Below the pieces are notes generated by a model. The model was not told the DNA's origin, ran no database searches, and worked only from the letters and a program-made list of their open reading frames with translations. Of a stretch of 64,000 nt of DNA, positions 20,903 to 32,051 are shown piece after piece; position 1 is the stretch's first letter, and each line of letters starts with the position of its first letter. The stretch comes from Lasiosphaeris hirsuta (lineage: Eukaryota; Ascomycota; Sordariomycetes; Sordariales; Lasiosphaeriaceae), in NCBI GenBank assembly GCA_030549175.1, contig JAUKUA010000004.1, forward strand, positions 2,232,001 through 2,296,000. Reading direction: 5' to 3'. The translations under genes and the position numbers were made by a program.

Positions 20903-22682
20903 ATGCGCCCCCCACGATCTTCTGCCCCGCGCACTGGTCGCGTGCTCCTCGAGAACGCCTTTCGACCTAGCCACAAAACCCGCAGCTATGCGCGTGGGCG
21001 CGCGCTGCACACTACCTCACGATGTCATATTGCGACAACTGCTCCGAGTGCCGACCTCCTGAGGATGCCACGGCCATCTTCGCGCATAGCGTTCCCAGTG
21101 GCAAAGATCACAGGCCAGCGAAGGAGACAGTCGTCCTCTTCTGCGCCCGTCGACGATGGTTCGCAGCCCTTGTTAGTGTAGGATTTACGTAAAGAACAAA
21201 GACTCACCAATAGCCACAGCCAATTCCGAGATAATCGGCCCCCTACAAGAATATGACCGCCGGGTCGCACGCGGGGTCCTCCGGAACGACGAGCACCAAA
21301 GGGGTAAGTGACACAACCGCGCCCGTAGTTACTGCCGGTGCGCATGCTAAACACCCCCTCCCCCCCCCCCTCCTTTGCGAGCAGGAATCATCCAAAGCCT
21401 GCAGCACATGCACGAAGAGCTCCGAGAGTACAAGGCTCGCCCCGTCACCCACCCGACCATCGAATCCCTCAAACCGAAGAAGTCGCTCTTCTCATGGCTC
21501 GGCAGCAGCTCCAAGGCGGCCGACATACCCAGCGATCTTCCCCGGGGGCTATATCTGTACGGCGACGTAGGGAGCGGCAAGACCATGCTGATGGACCTCT
21601 TCTACGACACGCTGCCCCCAGCAGTCAAGTCCAAGACGCGGATCCACTTCCACAACTTCATGCAGGACGTGCACCGGCGGCTACACAAGATGAAGCTGCA
21701 GCACGGCAGCGACATTGACGCGGTCCCCTTTGTCGCAGCCGAGATAGCCGAGGGCGGCAACGTGCTCTGCTTTGACGAGTTCCAGTGCACCGACGTGGCC
21801 GACGCCATGATCCTGCGGCGGCTGCTCGAGTCGCTCATGTCGCACGGCGTGGTGCTCGTGACGACGTCGAACCGGCACCCGGACGAGCTGTACAAGAACG
21901 GGGTGCAGCGCGAATCCTTCCTGCCGGCCATCGCCCTGCTCAAGAGCCGGCTGCACGTGGTCAACATCGACTCGGCCACCGACTACCGCAAGATCGCCCG
22001 CCCGGCCTCGGGCGTCTACCACACCCCGCTCGACGCGCACGCCCACTCGCACGCCGAGAAGTGGTTCCGCTTCCTCGGCGACCCCGAGTCCCCCGATCCG
22101 CACCCCGAGACCCAGCGAGTCTGGGGGCGCGAGATCATGGTGCCCCGTGTCAGCGGCCGCGCCGCCTGGTTCACCTTTGACGAGCTGATCGGCCGCCCCA
22201 CGAGCGCGGCCGACTTTATCGAGCTGATGCGGTCCTACGATGCGTTTATCGTGACCGACATTCCGGGCATGACGTTCCGCCAGCGCGATCTCGCCCGCCG
22301 CTTCATCACCTTTATCGACGCCGTGTACGAGTCGCATGCCAAGCTGGTGTTGACGTCGGCCGTGCCGCTGAAGGAGCTTTTTGTGTCGCGGCGAGAGGTG
22401 GCCGAGTCGATGCTTGGCGGTAAGGGTGATGACGTCGCGGTGGAGGAGGCCATGAGCCACATGATGGAGGACCTCGAGCACAATGTCGGGCAGCTGTCCA
22501 AGTCGAGTCTTTTCTCGGGCGACGAGGAGGCCTTTGCCTTTGCGCGTGCGCTGTCGAGACTGACGGAGATGGGAAGTACCCAGTGGGTGGAGAGAGGTAT
22601 GGGTCTGGAGCACCAGGGTGGAAAGAAGGAGCGTGACGACTGGGTCAAGGTGCGGAGTAGGCAGATGGAGGATAGCATGTGA
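20903..22682 (+). CDS. AFG1: AFG1/LACE1-like mitochondrial AAA+ ATPase
   Basis: ATPase of the inner mitochondrial membrane/matrix linked in yeast and mammals to turnover of respiratory-chain subunits (bacterial homologue ZapE). The N-terminus from ATG 20903 is Arg/Ser-rich and fits a mitochondrial presequence. Exon 2 (21220-21303) encodes EIIGPLQEYDRRVARGVLRN. Exon 3 (21385-22682) has P-loop YGDVGSGKTMLMD, Walker B LCFDEFQCTDVADAMIL and a sensor-like VLVTTSNRHPDELY, all typical. Intron 2 is 21304-21384 (GTAAGT, poly-C, GAGCAG). Intron 1 is awkward: the best-looking donor, GTTAGT at 21172, is out of phase, and the only in-phase donor I see is GTTCGC at 21159. Using it gives 545 codons plus stop. 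The product call is firm; the exon 1 boundary is not. Confidence 0.9.
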
Positions 22683-23105
22683 AGAGGGATGCCTCGTTGT
22701 GATCTCTTTGGATGAGCTGTCGATACCCCTGCATTTTGTTGCAAGCAAGCAAGCAAGCAAGCACGAGCGAGGCGCCAGGATGGGAACTACTCTGCGCATA
22801 TACAGCATTTGTCGGATTAAAATAGATGTCGGGCCACGGCTCTGCATGAGTTTTGTTAGCGTGGGATACTGGACACAAGATAGCGGATGCATCCTGGATG
22901 GGATCAGAGGTACTGGTAGTCTTGACACTTTACTACCCAAGGTACCTACCTAATTAGGTCCCAGGTTGGCAAAGATAACATATTGACCCCATTACGTTAT
23001 TGAATCATCAACTGTAGCTCCCAGATATCTTTCGGCCTGATGCAGCCGCTATTCCACAACTTTGCACATAGAGTCGCACCTGGCCCCTTCTTCCTAAAAG
23101 ATGCT
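22683..23105. other. Convergent 3' flanks
   Basis: Between AFG1 (plus) and the DUF1295 gene (minus). It contains a (GCAA)n microsatellite at 22740-22762 and a GGTACCTACCTAATTAGG island near 22940. No gene seen. Confidence 0.5.
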
Positions 23106-23933
23106 CTAGTAAATCCCAGGGACAAACAGCCACGGCACATCCTTCTTATACCGGGCCCACTGCGCCGAGTACTTTCCGCCCATGTAACCATCCATCAGCG
23201 GCATGGAATGATTGACAAAGTGCCACACGTTGAACCCGCCGAGCGCCAGACCCGCAATCCAGCCTCCACCCACCAGCGCATAGCCCGTCCGCCAGAGCGT
23301 GTAACCAGTGTAGTTGATGTGGCGCGCGACGCCAAACAGCCCCGTCGTGCAGACCTTGCCCTTGTTCTTGGGCGCGTCCTTGAACCGCTTGCGCTGCACC
23401 TCGGACACGGTCTCGAGGGCGATACCCACGACATACAGGGCCACGCCGACAGCCGTGGGCAGGCTGATGCTAAGGCCGGTTGTACCCGGAACATCGACAT
23501 GGGGCGTGGCGAAGAGGGACGAGGTCGCGGACGAGAGGAAGAGGAAGGCGCAGAGCGAGTTGAAGACGGTGTTGAAGACGCCGACCGAGATGGCGGCCGA
23601 CGGCTTGAACTCCTCCTTACTAACGTACGTCAGCCAGAAGATCTGCTTGACCGTGCTGCCGGTGGCCATGGCGAGGAGGAGCAGGCGCGGGAGCGGCAGC
23701 GAAGACAGGGACGAGTAGGCCACAGTCGGTATCGCACCGATCCCGACGCGCTGGAGAGCGGCCTCGCCCCATCCCTTGGCTAGGAGCTGGAACTGCAGGA
23801 TCGGGTCGAGGCTACGCAGGCCGATGAAGGTGGCAGTTCCGAGCGGGTTGGATTTGTACACGCCGCGGGCGATTAGGTCCCGAGATTCGTATTTTTTGGC
23901 GGTGCCATCGGTGGGGGACTTGGCGGCGCTCAT
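23106..23933 (-). CDS. DUF1295 (steroid 5-alpha-reductase-like) membrane protein
   Basis: Intronless 275-residue multi-pass protein from ATG 23933. Several hydrophobic segments (LPRLLLLAMATGSTVKQIFW, FNTVFNSLCAFLFLSSATSS, LPTAVGVALYVVGIALETVS) precede the family's cytosolic signature: EVQRKRFKDAPKNKGKVCTT, GLFGVARHINYTGYTLWRTG, then a closing helix and YSAQWARYKKDVPWLFVPGIY. This HxNY..E/W..W-type C-terminus is shared by DUF1295 proteins, sterol reductases and isoprenylcysteine methyltransferase. Likely in the ER membrane; substrate unknown. Confidence 0.83.
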   Translation of the reverse strand: MSAAKSPTDGTAKKYESRDLIARGVYKSNPLGTATFIGLRSLDPILQFQLLAKGWGEAALQRVGIGAIPTVAYSSLSSLPLPRLLLLAMATGSTVKQIFWLTYVSKEEFKPSAAISVGVFNTVFNSLCAFLFLSSATSSLFATPHVDVPGTTGLSISLPTAVGVALYVVGIALETVSEVQRKRFKDAPKNKGKVCTTGLFGVARHINYTGYTLWRTGYALVGGGWIAGLALGGFNVWHFVNHSMPLMDGYMGGKYSAQWARYKKDVPWLFVPGIY

Positions 23934-24920
23934 GACTCCAGAGTCACGATAATCGATGCTTTAATGCCAATTGGGTTGCGCTTGGCGGTGATGACCACCC
24001 GAAGATGGAGCTAGGTGTTGAGAATTGTGGTCGGGTCAAAGGGTGATGTCATCCCCAATAGAAAATAGACGAGGCCATGCCGGGGGGGGGGGGGGGCGAG
24101 AGCTTTTGTGTCTCGGGCTAGCCCACAAGCCGCCTGGAAATTCGTGCCGTGCTTCTTGCTTCTCTGATATCTCGGGCCCCCCAATGGCGATGACCAAGCA
24201 TCATGGCCTTCGGACATCTAGGGAATCCGAAGATCCACTCATCTCTTTTACTCGACGCAGCGCGCGGTCTATATTTACTCCACACATTCGACGACATAGC
24301 GGCTTGGCACTGTTCGGGCTCCCGAAGCACGACTCGAGAGTCAATCGAGACTCTTAGTCCCAGCCCTGGGAAGTGGATTTGCATCAAACCAATCTCAGCC
24401 TGTTATCAAGTTTTAATTTACGCGCTTGAAGTGTCTCTACGGAGTAGGCAAGATATTGATAACTGTTACTTGAACAAGAGTGGGATTGACAATCCTCAAA
24501 GTCACAGACAGACAGTGGACCGACTGCTCAAAGTCACAGACAGACAGTGGACCAACTGCTGCTGCAGCCCCCAAGCGCCGAAACAAACGCTAATAACGCC
24601 AAGACTGACACTCAATGCAGCCGCAGCAATTGCCCCAGGCAACTGGACTCGTAACCCCTGGCTAATCGACCCTATCAGCTGACTGCCGACCTTATCGGTC
24701 GCCTGCGCGGCTTCCGAAACAGGGAGCTGTCGAGCGGCTGGTGCGTCACAGAGCTCCCTGATCACGTACCACCAGACCACTTAGCATTGAGGGGAACCTA
24801 GAGCTGTGCTCTTCCTTTGCTTTCTTCAATCTCTCAACAACAAAAGTCTCTATCCTGTTATTTACTTTGCCGGTAAAAAAAAAAATTTTAATTTCATTAT
24901 CAGCTGCGCCGATATCCATC
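23934..24920. other. Gene-free divergent intergenic region
   Basis: Promoter region for the DUF1295 gene (left) and the aminopeptidase (right). Contains a run of 15 G at 24082-24096 and a direct 32-bp duplication (24495-24526 and 24527-24558). Confidence 0.5.
24495..24558. repeat. 32-bp direct duplication
   Basis: Two adjacent copies starting CTCAAAGTCACAGACAGACA, differing at one base (GACCG versus GACCA), upstream of the aminopeptidase gene. Confidence 0.93.
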
Positions 24921-26311
24921 ATGAAGTTCTCCAACACATCACTCCTTGCGCTGCTGCTGCCGGTGGCAAACGCCCGCTTTGTCGAGCCCGGCGAGTCCAA
25001 TCGCGCGACCCTCTACCCCGACGGCATCCCGGAGACTGTCAAAGACACCACAAAATACCACATCGAGCTGGCACCCGGGAATACAAGATGGGTAACAGAG
25101 GATGAGAAGTGGGAGCTGCGCCGTGTAAGTGTTATTTTCTGTCATTCCTGATGCCGAGCTGAGTGCCTAACTGCCCGGTCTGTCTCCAGAAAGGCCAACG
25201 CTTCTTCGACATCACCGACAACCCCGACCTCGGCGCCCTGAACGCAAAAGCCGCCTCCAAGAACGTTGTCTTCCCGAAGAAGCCATCACTGCAAAATGAG
25301 GTGAACCCGTTGCTGGCTAACCTGTCGAAGACGGAAATGGAGGATCATCTGGCCGTGTTCACCTCGTTCCACACGCGGTACTACAAGGTACTGGTTGCTT
25401 TTGTTGGATGGCGACTAGGACTAGCTGACGTGTCTGAAATAGTCCGATTACGGCCGCCAGTCGAGCGAGTGGCTGTTGAAGCAGGTGCGGGACACCATCA
25501 AGGCCGCCGGGGCTGAAGACAGCGTTTTCGCCGAGCCCTTCCCGCATACATGGGGACAGAGTAGCATCATCGCAACCATCCCCGGTAAGACGAACTCGAC
25601 CGTTGTCATCGGCGCACACCAGGACTCGATCAACCTCTGGCTGCCCAGCGTGCTTGCCGCCCCCGGCGCCGATGACGATGGCAGCGGTACCGTGACCATC
25701 CTCGAGGCCTTCCGGGTCCTGCTTCAGTCGGAGGACATTGTAAAGGGCAACCACGAAAACACAATCGAGTTTCACTGGTACAGCGCCGAGGAGGGTGGTC
25801 TTCTCGGTAGCCAGGCCATCTTCACGACATACGAGAAGGCCCAGCGCGACATCAAGGCGATGCTGCAGCAGGATATGACTGGCTATGTAACCCGTACTCT
25901 GCAGGCCGGCAAGGTCGAGAGCGTCGGCGTTATTGTTGATTTTGTCGATGCCCATCTGACCGATTTCATCAAGAAGGTTATTGTTGAGGTAGGTTCTCCG
26001 TCATTCGTTCCGTCTGATCTCACTAATGCTGGGCTTAGTACTGCGACATCCCATTCGTCGAGACCAAGTGCGGCTACGCCTGCTCCGACCATGCCTCGGC
26101 CTCCAAGGCCGGGTATCCCTCGGCATTTGTTATCGAGTCGGCATTCGAGTATTCGGACAACCACATTCACAGCACTGACGACCTCATCAAGTATCTCTCA
26201 TTCGACCACATGCTGCAGCATGCGCGGTTGACTCTCGCCTTTGGATATGAGTTGGCATTCACCGACTTTGCCAAGCTGGAAAAGTACGAGGATCGGGAGC
26301 AGGACTTGTAA
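24921..26311 (+). CDS. Secreted M28 leucine aminopeptidase (Lap1-like)
   Basis: Zinc exopeptidase that removes N-terminal residues outside the cell. A signal peptide ([17 protein letters not shown]) is followed by a propeptide and the M28 core: [13 protein letters not shown] (zinc His), [11 protein letters not shown] (bridging Asp), [12 protein letters not shown] (catalytic Glu-Glu), MLQQDMTGY (zinc Asp), [20 protein letters not shown] (cysteines) and DNHIHSTDD (second zinc His). Four exons fit consensus: 24921-25124, 25190-25387, 25443-25988 and 26039-26311, introns of 65, 55 and 50 nt, all phase 0, totalling 406 codons plus stop. All expected ligands are present, so the enzyme should be active. 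Confidence 0.93.
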
Positions 26312-27461
26312 AGCTGTTCAACAGACGGAGAAGTGTTTCGGACCCTCCCGGGACCTAGATGTTATGCCTGCGTGTCCCGTATATGATTACCACGGCGGTG
26401 TATTTTGAGTATCGCAAGCGGGTCAGCGCAAATATATGCCACTTGGTGCATCAACCCACGCAACGTTCATCTTGCAGTAAACACAACAGGCGACTTAGCG
26501 TAGCGAGTATTTTGTGGTTACTGCCGCTACGCCGGCACAGCCGGCCCAGGCTAAGTCCACGCTGAAAAAGCTCCGAACCTTCAAGGTAATCCCACTTGTT
26601 AAGATTCTACCAGCAAGACTTATTCGCTCTCATTTTGACGCAGCCAAGAAGTGTTGCGCCTCGGCGGCGCAAAGGTCCCATGAATTGCGTCGTTGACGGC
26701 CCCTCATCGTTGAGTACCTGACGTCATGAAGAGCCAACCAAGAACCAACCAAGTTGCCTCAGAGCGAGCGCACGTTGGATCCCGGGGTTGGCTTCGGCGC
26801 CATTTAGAGAAAACACCCAGCTCTCATGACATGAAAGCAGTGGCAGCCTTTTTCCTTTTCACATCCTTACTACTTTCGGCTCTCCTTTTGTTTTCGGTCT
26901 AGACTTCGGCGTGGCCCCTCCCCGGCTTCATCGGCACAACGGCTCCCCTTTCCCCAGATCTTGGCAAAGCTTGGCAAAAACTTGGACGTCGTCGTCACTT
27001 GTCGTTTCCCTTGCACTCCACACTTCTCAAGTGAGTTCGCAACGCGATATCCTTTTGAATTTCAACCTGTTTTCCAAGCAGCGCTAGTTTTTGTGGAAGC
27101 CCTGTTGTTGGTTTTGGAGCTGATTGTTGGCCCATCGTGGTCTTGGTTGGTTTCAACGCTGAAGTGATGGCTGCACCCTATTTCTTGAGTCCCTACCCCG
27201 AAGATTACATGACACCTCAAGACCATCACAGTCCCGTGTTCTCTTTTTTTTGCAGAGCTGTCTCATATATTACCTTGTACTGATACGCTGAAGCTTCCCC
27301 TATTGCCGCTGCACAATTCTGCTCGAGTTTAGGCTGTGTCAGCCCAACTCGAATTTGTTACATTATTACCAGTGACACGCCTCTATATCACTGACTTGCG
27401 GAGCATCCGGGTTTCACCAATCATTCGCTCTCCCACACTTGAAAAATACGAAACCTCCGGA
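26312..27461. other. Gene-free stretch, PLD promoter and leader
   Basis: No recognised gene. The long pyrimidine-rich segment 26850-27450 upstream of ATG 27462 looks like a promoter and 5' leader. A plus ORF at 26961-27167 has no family resemblance. Confidence 0.4.
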
Positions 27462-29905
27462 ATGAAGCAAGATCTCACGGCACCTAAACACCTCAGCGAC
27501 CGCCTCGTGGAATTGTGCACCTCGAGCCAAAGTGTCTCGTCACTCTTGGCCGAAAATCCAAGCTTGCCACCCGGCGAGGCTTGGGTTCGCCTATTTGGTG
27601 GTTGGAAAAGCTCAAAGCCAGCACACCATGACGCAAAGAAGGAGAACGGGGGTCGCGAGCCCGGCGGGGAATCGGAGGATGAGCTGATGAAGGCTGCCAA
27701 GTGTGGAAGCTGGGGACCGACACAACCAAGTGAACTCTTCCTCAAGGTGAGCGTGAAATGATGTTTCAATATCCATCGCTATCAGTCTACTAACGGTCAC
27801 AGATATACCACGATGCGCTCTGTACCCTCGAGGATGACCCGCTTCACGGCATGGTGAGCCCCTCGCTCATGGGCAGTTGTGGGGTTGTACCCCTGACTGT
27901 CATTTCGGTGTAAGTCGCCCCTATGGAATGGGGTGTGAGATGCTAATGAGAATGAGAAGCATACCGGATGTTGCCCGCCACATGTCCAACGTCATCGTCA
28001 GGGCCGAAAAGGAAGTCTACTTGGCGACCAACTACTGGCAGAATAGTGTCGCTTCCAAGTTCCTCACAGATGCCATCCGGGAGCTGGACCGACGGGCGGG
28101 GCAGAGGGGAACGAAGATCGTGATGAAGATTATCTACGATCGGGGCAGCCCCAAGCAGCTGTTCGAGCCGCACTATATTGTGCCGGAAAAGGAGTACACC
28201 GGCAAGAACGTCAACGTGCCCCACCCGAGCGAGATTCCCAACATCGACCTGCAGGTCATGAACTTCCACACGCCGCTGGTCGGCACGTTTCACTCCAAAT
28301 ACATGGTTGTCGACCGCAAGATTGGCATCCTGCAGAGCAACAACATCCAGGACAACGACAACCTAGAGATGATGATTCAGCTAGAAGGGCCCATTGTCGA
28401 CTCGTTGTATGATGTTGCGCTCCTGTCTTGGCACAAGCAGCTGGATCCTCCACTGCCTAGTCACAATACCCCGGCAGCCCAGGGAGGGTTGGGAACGTGG
28501 CCTAACGGGGGAGTTCTCAATGGGGGAGCTCTCGACGGCAAAGCTACTAACGGCTCGGCGGTGACAGCCAATGGACACCTGGCCTCGCATTCCGGTAGCG
28601 GGCGTGTTCGAGAACCAGGTGTTGTTGATTCGACGGAGCAGCTGGAGAGCAACAATCAGAACCGAGCCGATATCGTAACCGGACCATCAACAACCCGGAG
28701 CGCCATCCATCCCCTCCCAGGCCAAGAGTACTCCACCGAACCCAGACAACCCAGCAACCAGCCCGGGCTCCGCGGCGAACTCCTAAACGGAGCCCCAGAA
28801 GCCGCCACCGAGGGATACGTCGCCCGGGGCACCCAAGCCCTCCCGCAACCCCGAATCCAAGACCCCAACCCTCTCCACGGCCCCTTGCCCGAGCACAACA
28901 CCGAAACCCCCCACTACGACGCCGACATCGCCGGCGAGGTCGCCCGCGTCCAAGTCGCCGTGTCCCCGACCGCCAACGAGACGCGCATGCAGGCCGTCGC
29001 GCGGCTGCTCAACCACTCGATAAACAAGGCCTTTGAGGGCGACCGGGCGCCCGAGTGCCCGCCGGGCGAAGAGATGACGCCGTACGTCGCGCACGCCGCG
29101 CACGCCGCGCAAGCACCAGTGCCCATGGCGCTCGTCAACCGCGCCCCGCACGGCCCGCCGACGCACCGGTCGGTGGCGACGCCGCAGAACGCCGCGTGGT
29201 TGTCGGCGCTGCGCAACGCGCAGAGGAGTGTCTTTATTCAGACGCCGACGCTGAATGCCGAACCGCTGATCCCCGCGATCCGGGATGCGTGTGAGAGGGG
29301 GGTGGATGTCGTTTGTTATGTGTGTTTGGGGTATAATGATGCGGTGGGTTCTCCTTTTTTTTTTTTTTTTTTTTCAACATGCCCCTTTTTGACCGTAAAA
29401 TACCATAATCTCAGGGCTGACACGAGTTCAGGGCGAACTCCTCCCGCGCCAGGGCGGCCACAACGAGATGATTGCTCACAGCCTGTACCAATCCCTCTCG
29501 GCCGCCGCGCGCCAGCACCTCCACTACTTCTGGTACGTGGCCAAGGACCAGAAACGGCCCCTGGTTCAGTCGATGCGGAAGCGCAGCTGCCACATCAAGC
29601 TCATGATTGTGGATGAGCACATTGGGATCCAGGGGAACGGGAACCAGGATACCCAGAGCTGGTTTCACAGCCAGGAGATCAACGTCATGCTGGACAGTGC
29701 CGAGGTTTGTGGGGCGTGGATTGATGGCTTGAGGAGAAACCAGAATACTCATGTGTATGGTGCGCTCAGGAAGGACACCGGAGTGTGGGTGGATGGGGAG
29801 GGAAAGGAGGCCGAGGGGGTTATCGGTGTTGATCCGGGAAAGTTCAGCTGGGCTAAGGGGTTTGTCGGGGCGATTAAACGGGTGCGGGGCCTTGGGGGTT
29901 TTTGA
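27462..29905 (+). CDS. Phospholipase D superfamily protein with two HKD motifs
   Basis: Phosphatidyltransferase/phospholipase D fold, related to cardiolipin-synthase-like proteins. Exons 27462-27746, 27803-27909, 27960-29343 and 29432-29905 (donors GTGAGC, GTAAGT, GTGGGT; total 749 codons plus stop). HKD1 is HSKYMVVDRKIGILQSNN (His near residue 242) and HKD2 is HIKLMIVDEHIGIQGNGNQD (near 646). The first half also shows VIVRAEKEVYLATNYWQ, typical of the family. The two halves are separated by about 270 residues of Gly/Pro/Asn-rich low complexity. The last intron carries a run of 20 T. No signal peptide; probably cytosolic or membrane-associated. The donor substrate is not predictable from sequence. 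Confidence 0.88.
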
Positions 29906-30183
29906 ACGATGGTGATGATAAAAAGGGTTGACATCAATGCTACGACTCTACCTCACAGCCTTGACGACTTAGCAGTAATTGGAGAAATATGCAGAGGTGA
30001 AGGCTCTCAAGATCGAGCCAACCCAAAAATTGCAATCCAAGATTGCTGCGCCACTGACCACAGAAGATAACTTTGCATTCTCTAGCCCCCCTTTCCGGGC
30101 AACCCTATCTTGATCCATTGGATCCTCCACGTCCGTCAGACCCAACATCAATCACGACAAAAACTCGAACTGGAAACAGCCAA

Positions 30184-30729
30184 AATGTGGCTCATCAACA
30201 CAAAAACACTCGGCTGCAAAGATTTCTTATCAGAAAAGACCCCGCCCTGCGCCATCCTGTCCCATACCTGGGGCGAAGGAGAGGGAGGTCAGCATGACCG
30301 AGTTCCAGCGCCGAGGTCAGCGAGTCTATCAAGTCCATGTACGCCTGCTACCGGAAGTCCAAAATTTGTTTCGCTCACATCGATGATTGGGCACCAGATA
30401 TCGGCTGGGCTGATATGGAATCCCGACAATCCTAGATCAACATGTCTCTTCTCTACGATGAAGGTAGCCGAGCATTTCTCCGACTGCAGGAGGAAATCAT
30501 CAAGAACTCGACCGACCTCACCTTTTTCGCGTGGAGTGATCGTTCAGTCAGCTTAAGCCACATGGGCATCTTTTCCACCCACCCTGACCAGTTTGTTGGA
30601 CCCGGACGAAGCTCGCTCCTCCGATCACAATTCTCCGAGGCCAGCGAGGTGACCATGACCAACAGTGGCTTACGATTTCACTCGCCCTTCTACACTCCAC
30701 CCGATAACTCGGGGAAGGAGGGCCTGTAA
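30184..30729 (+). pseudogene. HET-domain protein relic with internal deletion
   Basis: Starts like a HET protein: MWLINTKTLGCKDFLSEKTP, then [12 protein letters not shown]. After one shift it reads SESIKSMYACYRKSKICFAHIDDW, the HET block usually followed by [14 protein letters not shown]. That whole segment is missing, and after a TAG at 30433-30435 the sequence resumes at INMSLLYDEGSRAFLRLQEE, the end of the domain, and IIKNSTDLTFFAWS. Frames and gaps show a deleted, inactive incompatibility-type gene. Confidence 0.8.
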
Positions 30730-32051
30730 CTTGACACAGGCTGCATGCTCGAGGGTGATAGGAAGAGAGTTCAGCTCGTCCATCTTCTGAAGTCTCCGTC
30801 GAGAGCTGGGAATGTCTACCCCAATTCGTGGGGTATCTCGAGATGGACGTCGTAGACACGCATAGCGCAGATCATGTTTTGGCCCAATACCTTTTCGTGT
30901 ACTTTTGTTTGAGCCCGAGCGTCAAGTTGGAGGTGTGGCCCCGAGAATGAGTCAGCGTGAATCGTGAATCGAATCGCGACGAAAGGGCAGGTAGTCGTGT
31001 AATCCAACTCGAGTTGGAAGTGAGAGACCAAGAGACAAGCAAGCCGCGTCGAGCGTATTAGTAGACAATTGAAGTTGCTAACTATCCAAATAGGTAAACA
31101 CCATTCCATTCAACGACTTAATAAAGGTTGGGCCTATCAAAATAACACAACGATACCGGACAGTGGGCCTTATGCTACCAGCGGATTTTTTCCATTTATC
31201 TCAGGCTTCCCACCTGGGCCGCGGTTTCTTACGGTTGCTGCAATGATGTGCTCCTTCATCCTGCCCATATCAGCCGGGAAACAAACAGTACCTTCCCCAA
31301 TTGCGTCAATGGGATAGTTCAGGAGACTAAGGGAAGGGACAGTTTATCCATGGATCCGGCCGGCAGATTGAAGGCACGCATGACGACCCATTTCCTGCTG
31401 TCGCTTGTCGATCAACTATTTGAGCCTTTTTCTTCCATTCAACGCCTTCAACTTGACCGCGGGCCGTTTGCTTCTTGTTGCTCCTTACCCACGCACTTGC
31501 AATCATCACGCCGAGTCCGCTCATCGGGCTCCCGTGTACTTCTGCGCATCTTGCTCGTGTGATGCAAAGGGGCGGAGCCCGTCAACTGCCCATCACCACA
31601 TCGTGATTCAACCTCCGCGGACCCCGGGACTGCGCACGACACCTGCTGGCGGCCATTTTAGGTATTAAGTAATCGTTATTTAATGCCCTTTCGGTCGGGC
31701 TCGGAGGGCAAAGGTTCAACCTGCGCCTCGGCGAGCTCGGGTCAGCAGAGCTAGCTGATCAAAGCCAAGTGCCCGGACTTGATTTGACATAGTATATACA
31801 CAAGGTGAGTGGCCCATCAACATTCGAGGCGCCGTCATTCTGCAGTCCTGTGAGCTTCCAGCCACCATCCTGCACCGGGAAACCCATCCCGTTAGGGCGC
31901 CGGTTCGAAGTCAGAGTTCGGCCAGGCTGACCTTGAAATCACGTCTCTCATTAGCACAAAGAAAATCCAAGCAAAACATCCACCGCCGATCCGAGTCCTC
32001 CAGCTCCTGATAATGCGAAGTAGCTCAGAAAAGTCATCAGTCAAAGGCCCG
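30730..32051. other. Gene-free stretch
   Basis: 3' flanks of the HET relic (plus) and GT32 gene (minus). A 97-codon minus frame (31109-30816) has no family I recognise. Nothing else seen. Confidence 0.4.

Noticed and set aside
21681..22940. 419-codon minus-strand ORF opposite AFG1
   Set aside because: Antisense shadow of a GC-rich coding exon; His/Arg/Gly-rich with no domain, while the plus strand has clear AFG1 motifs.
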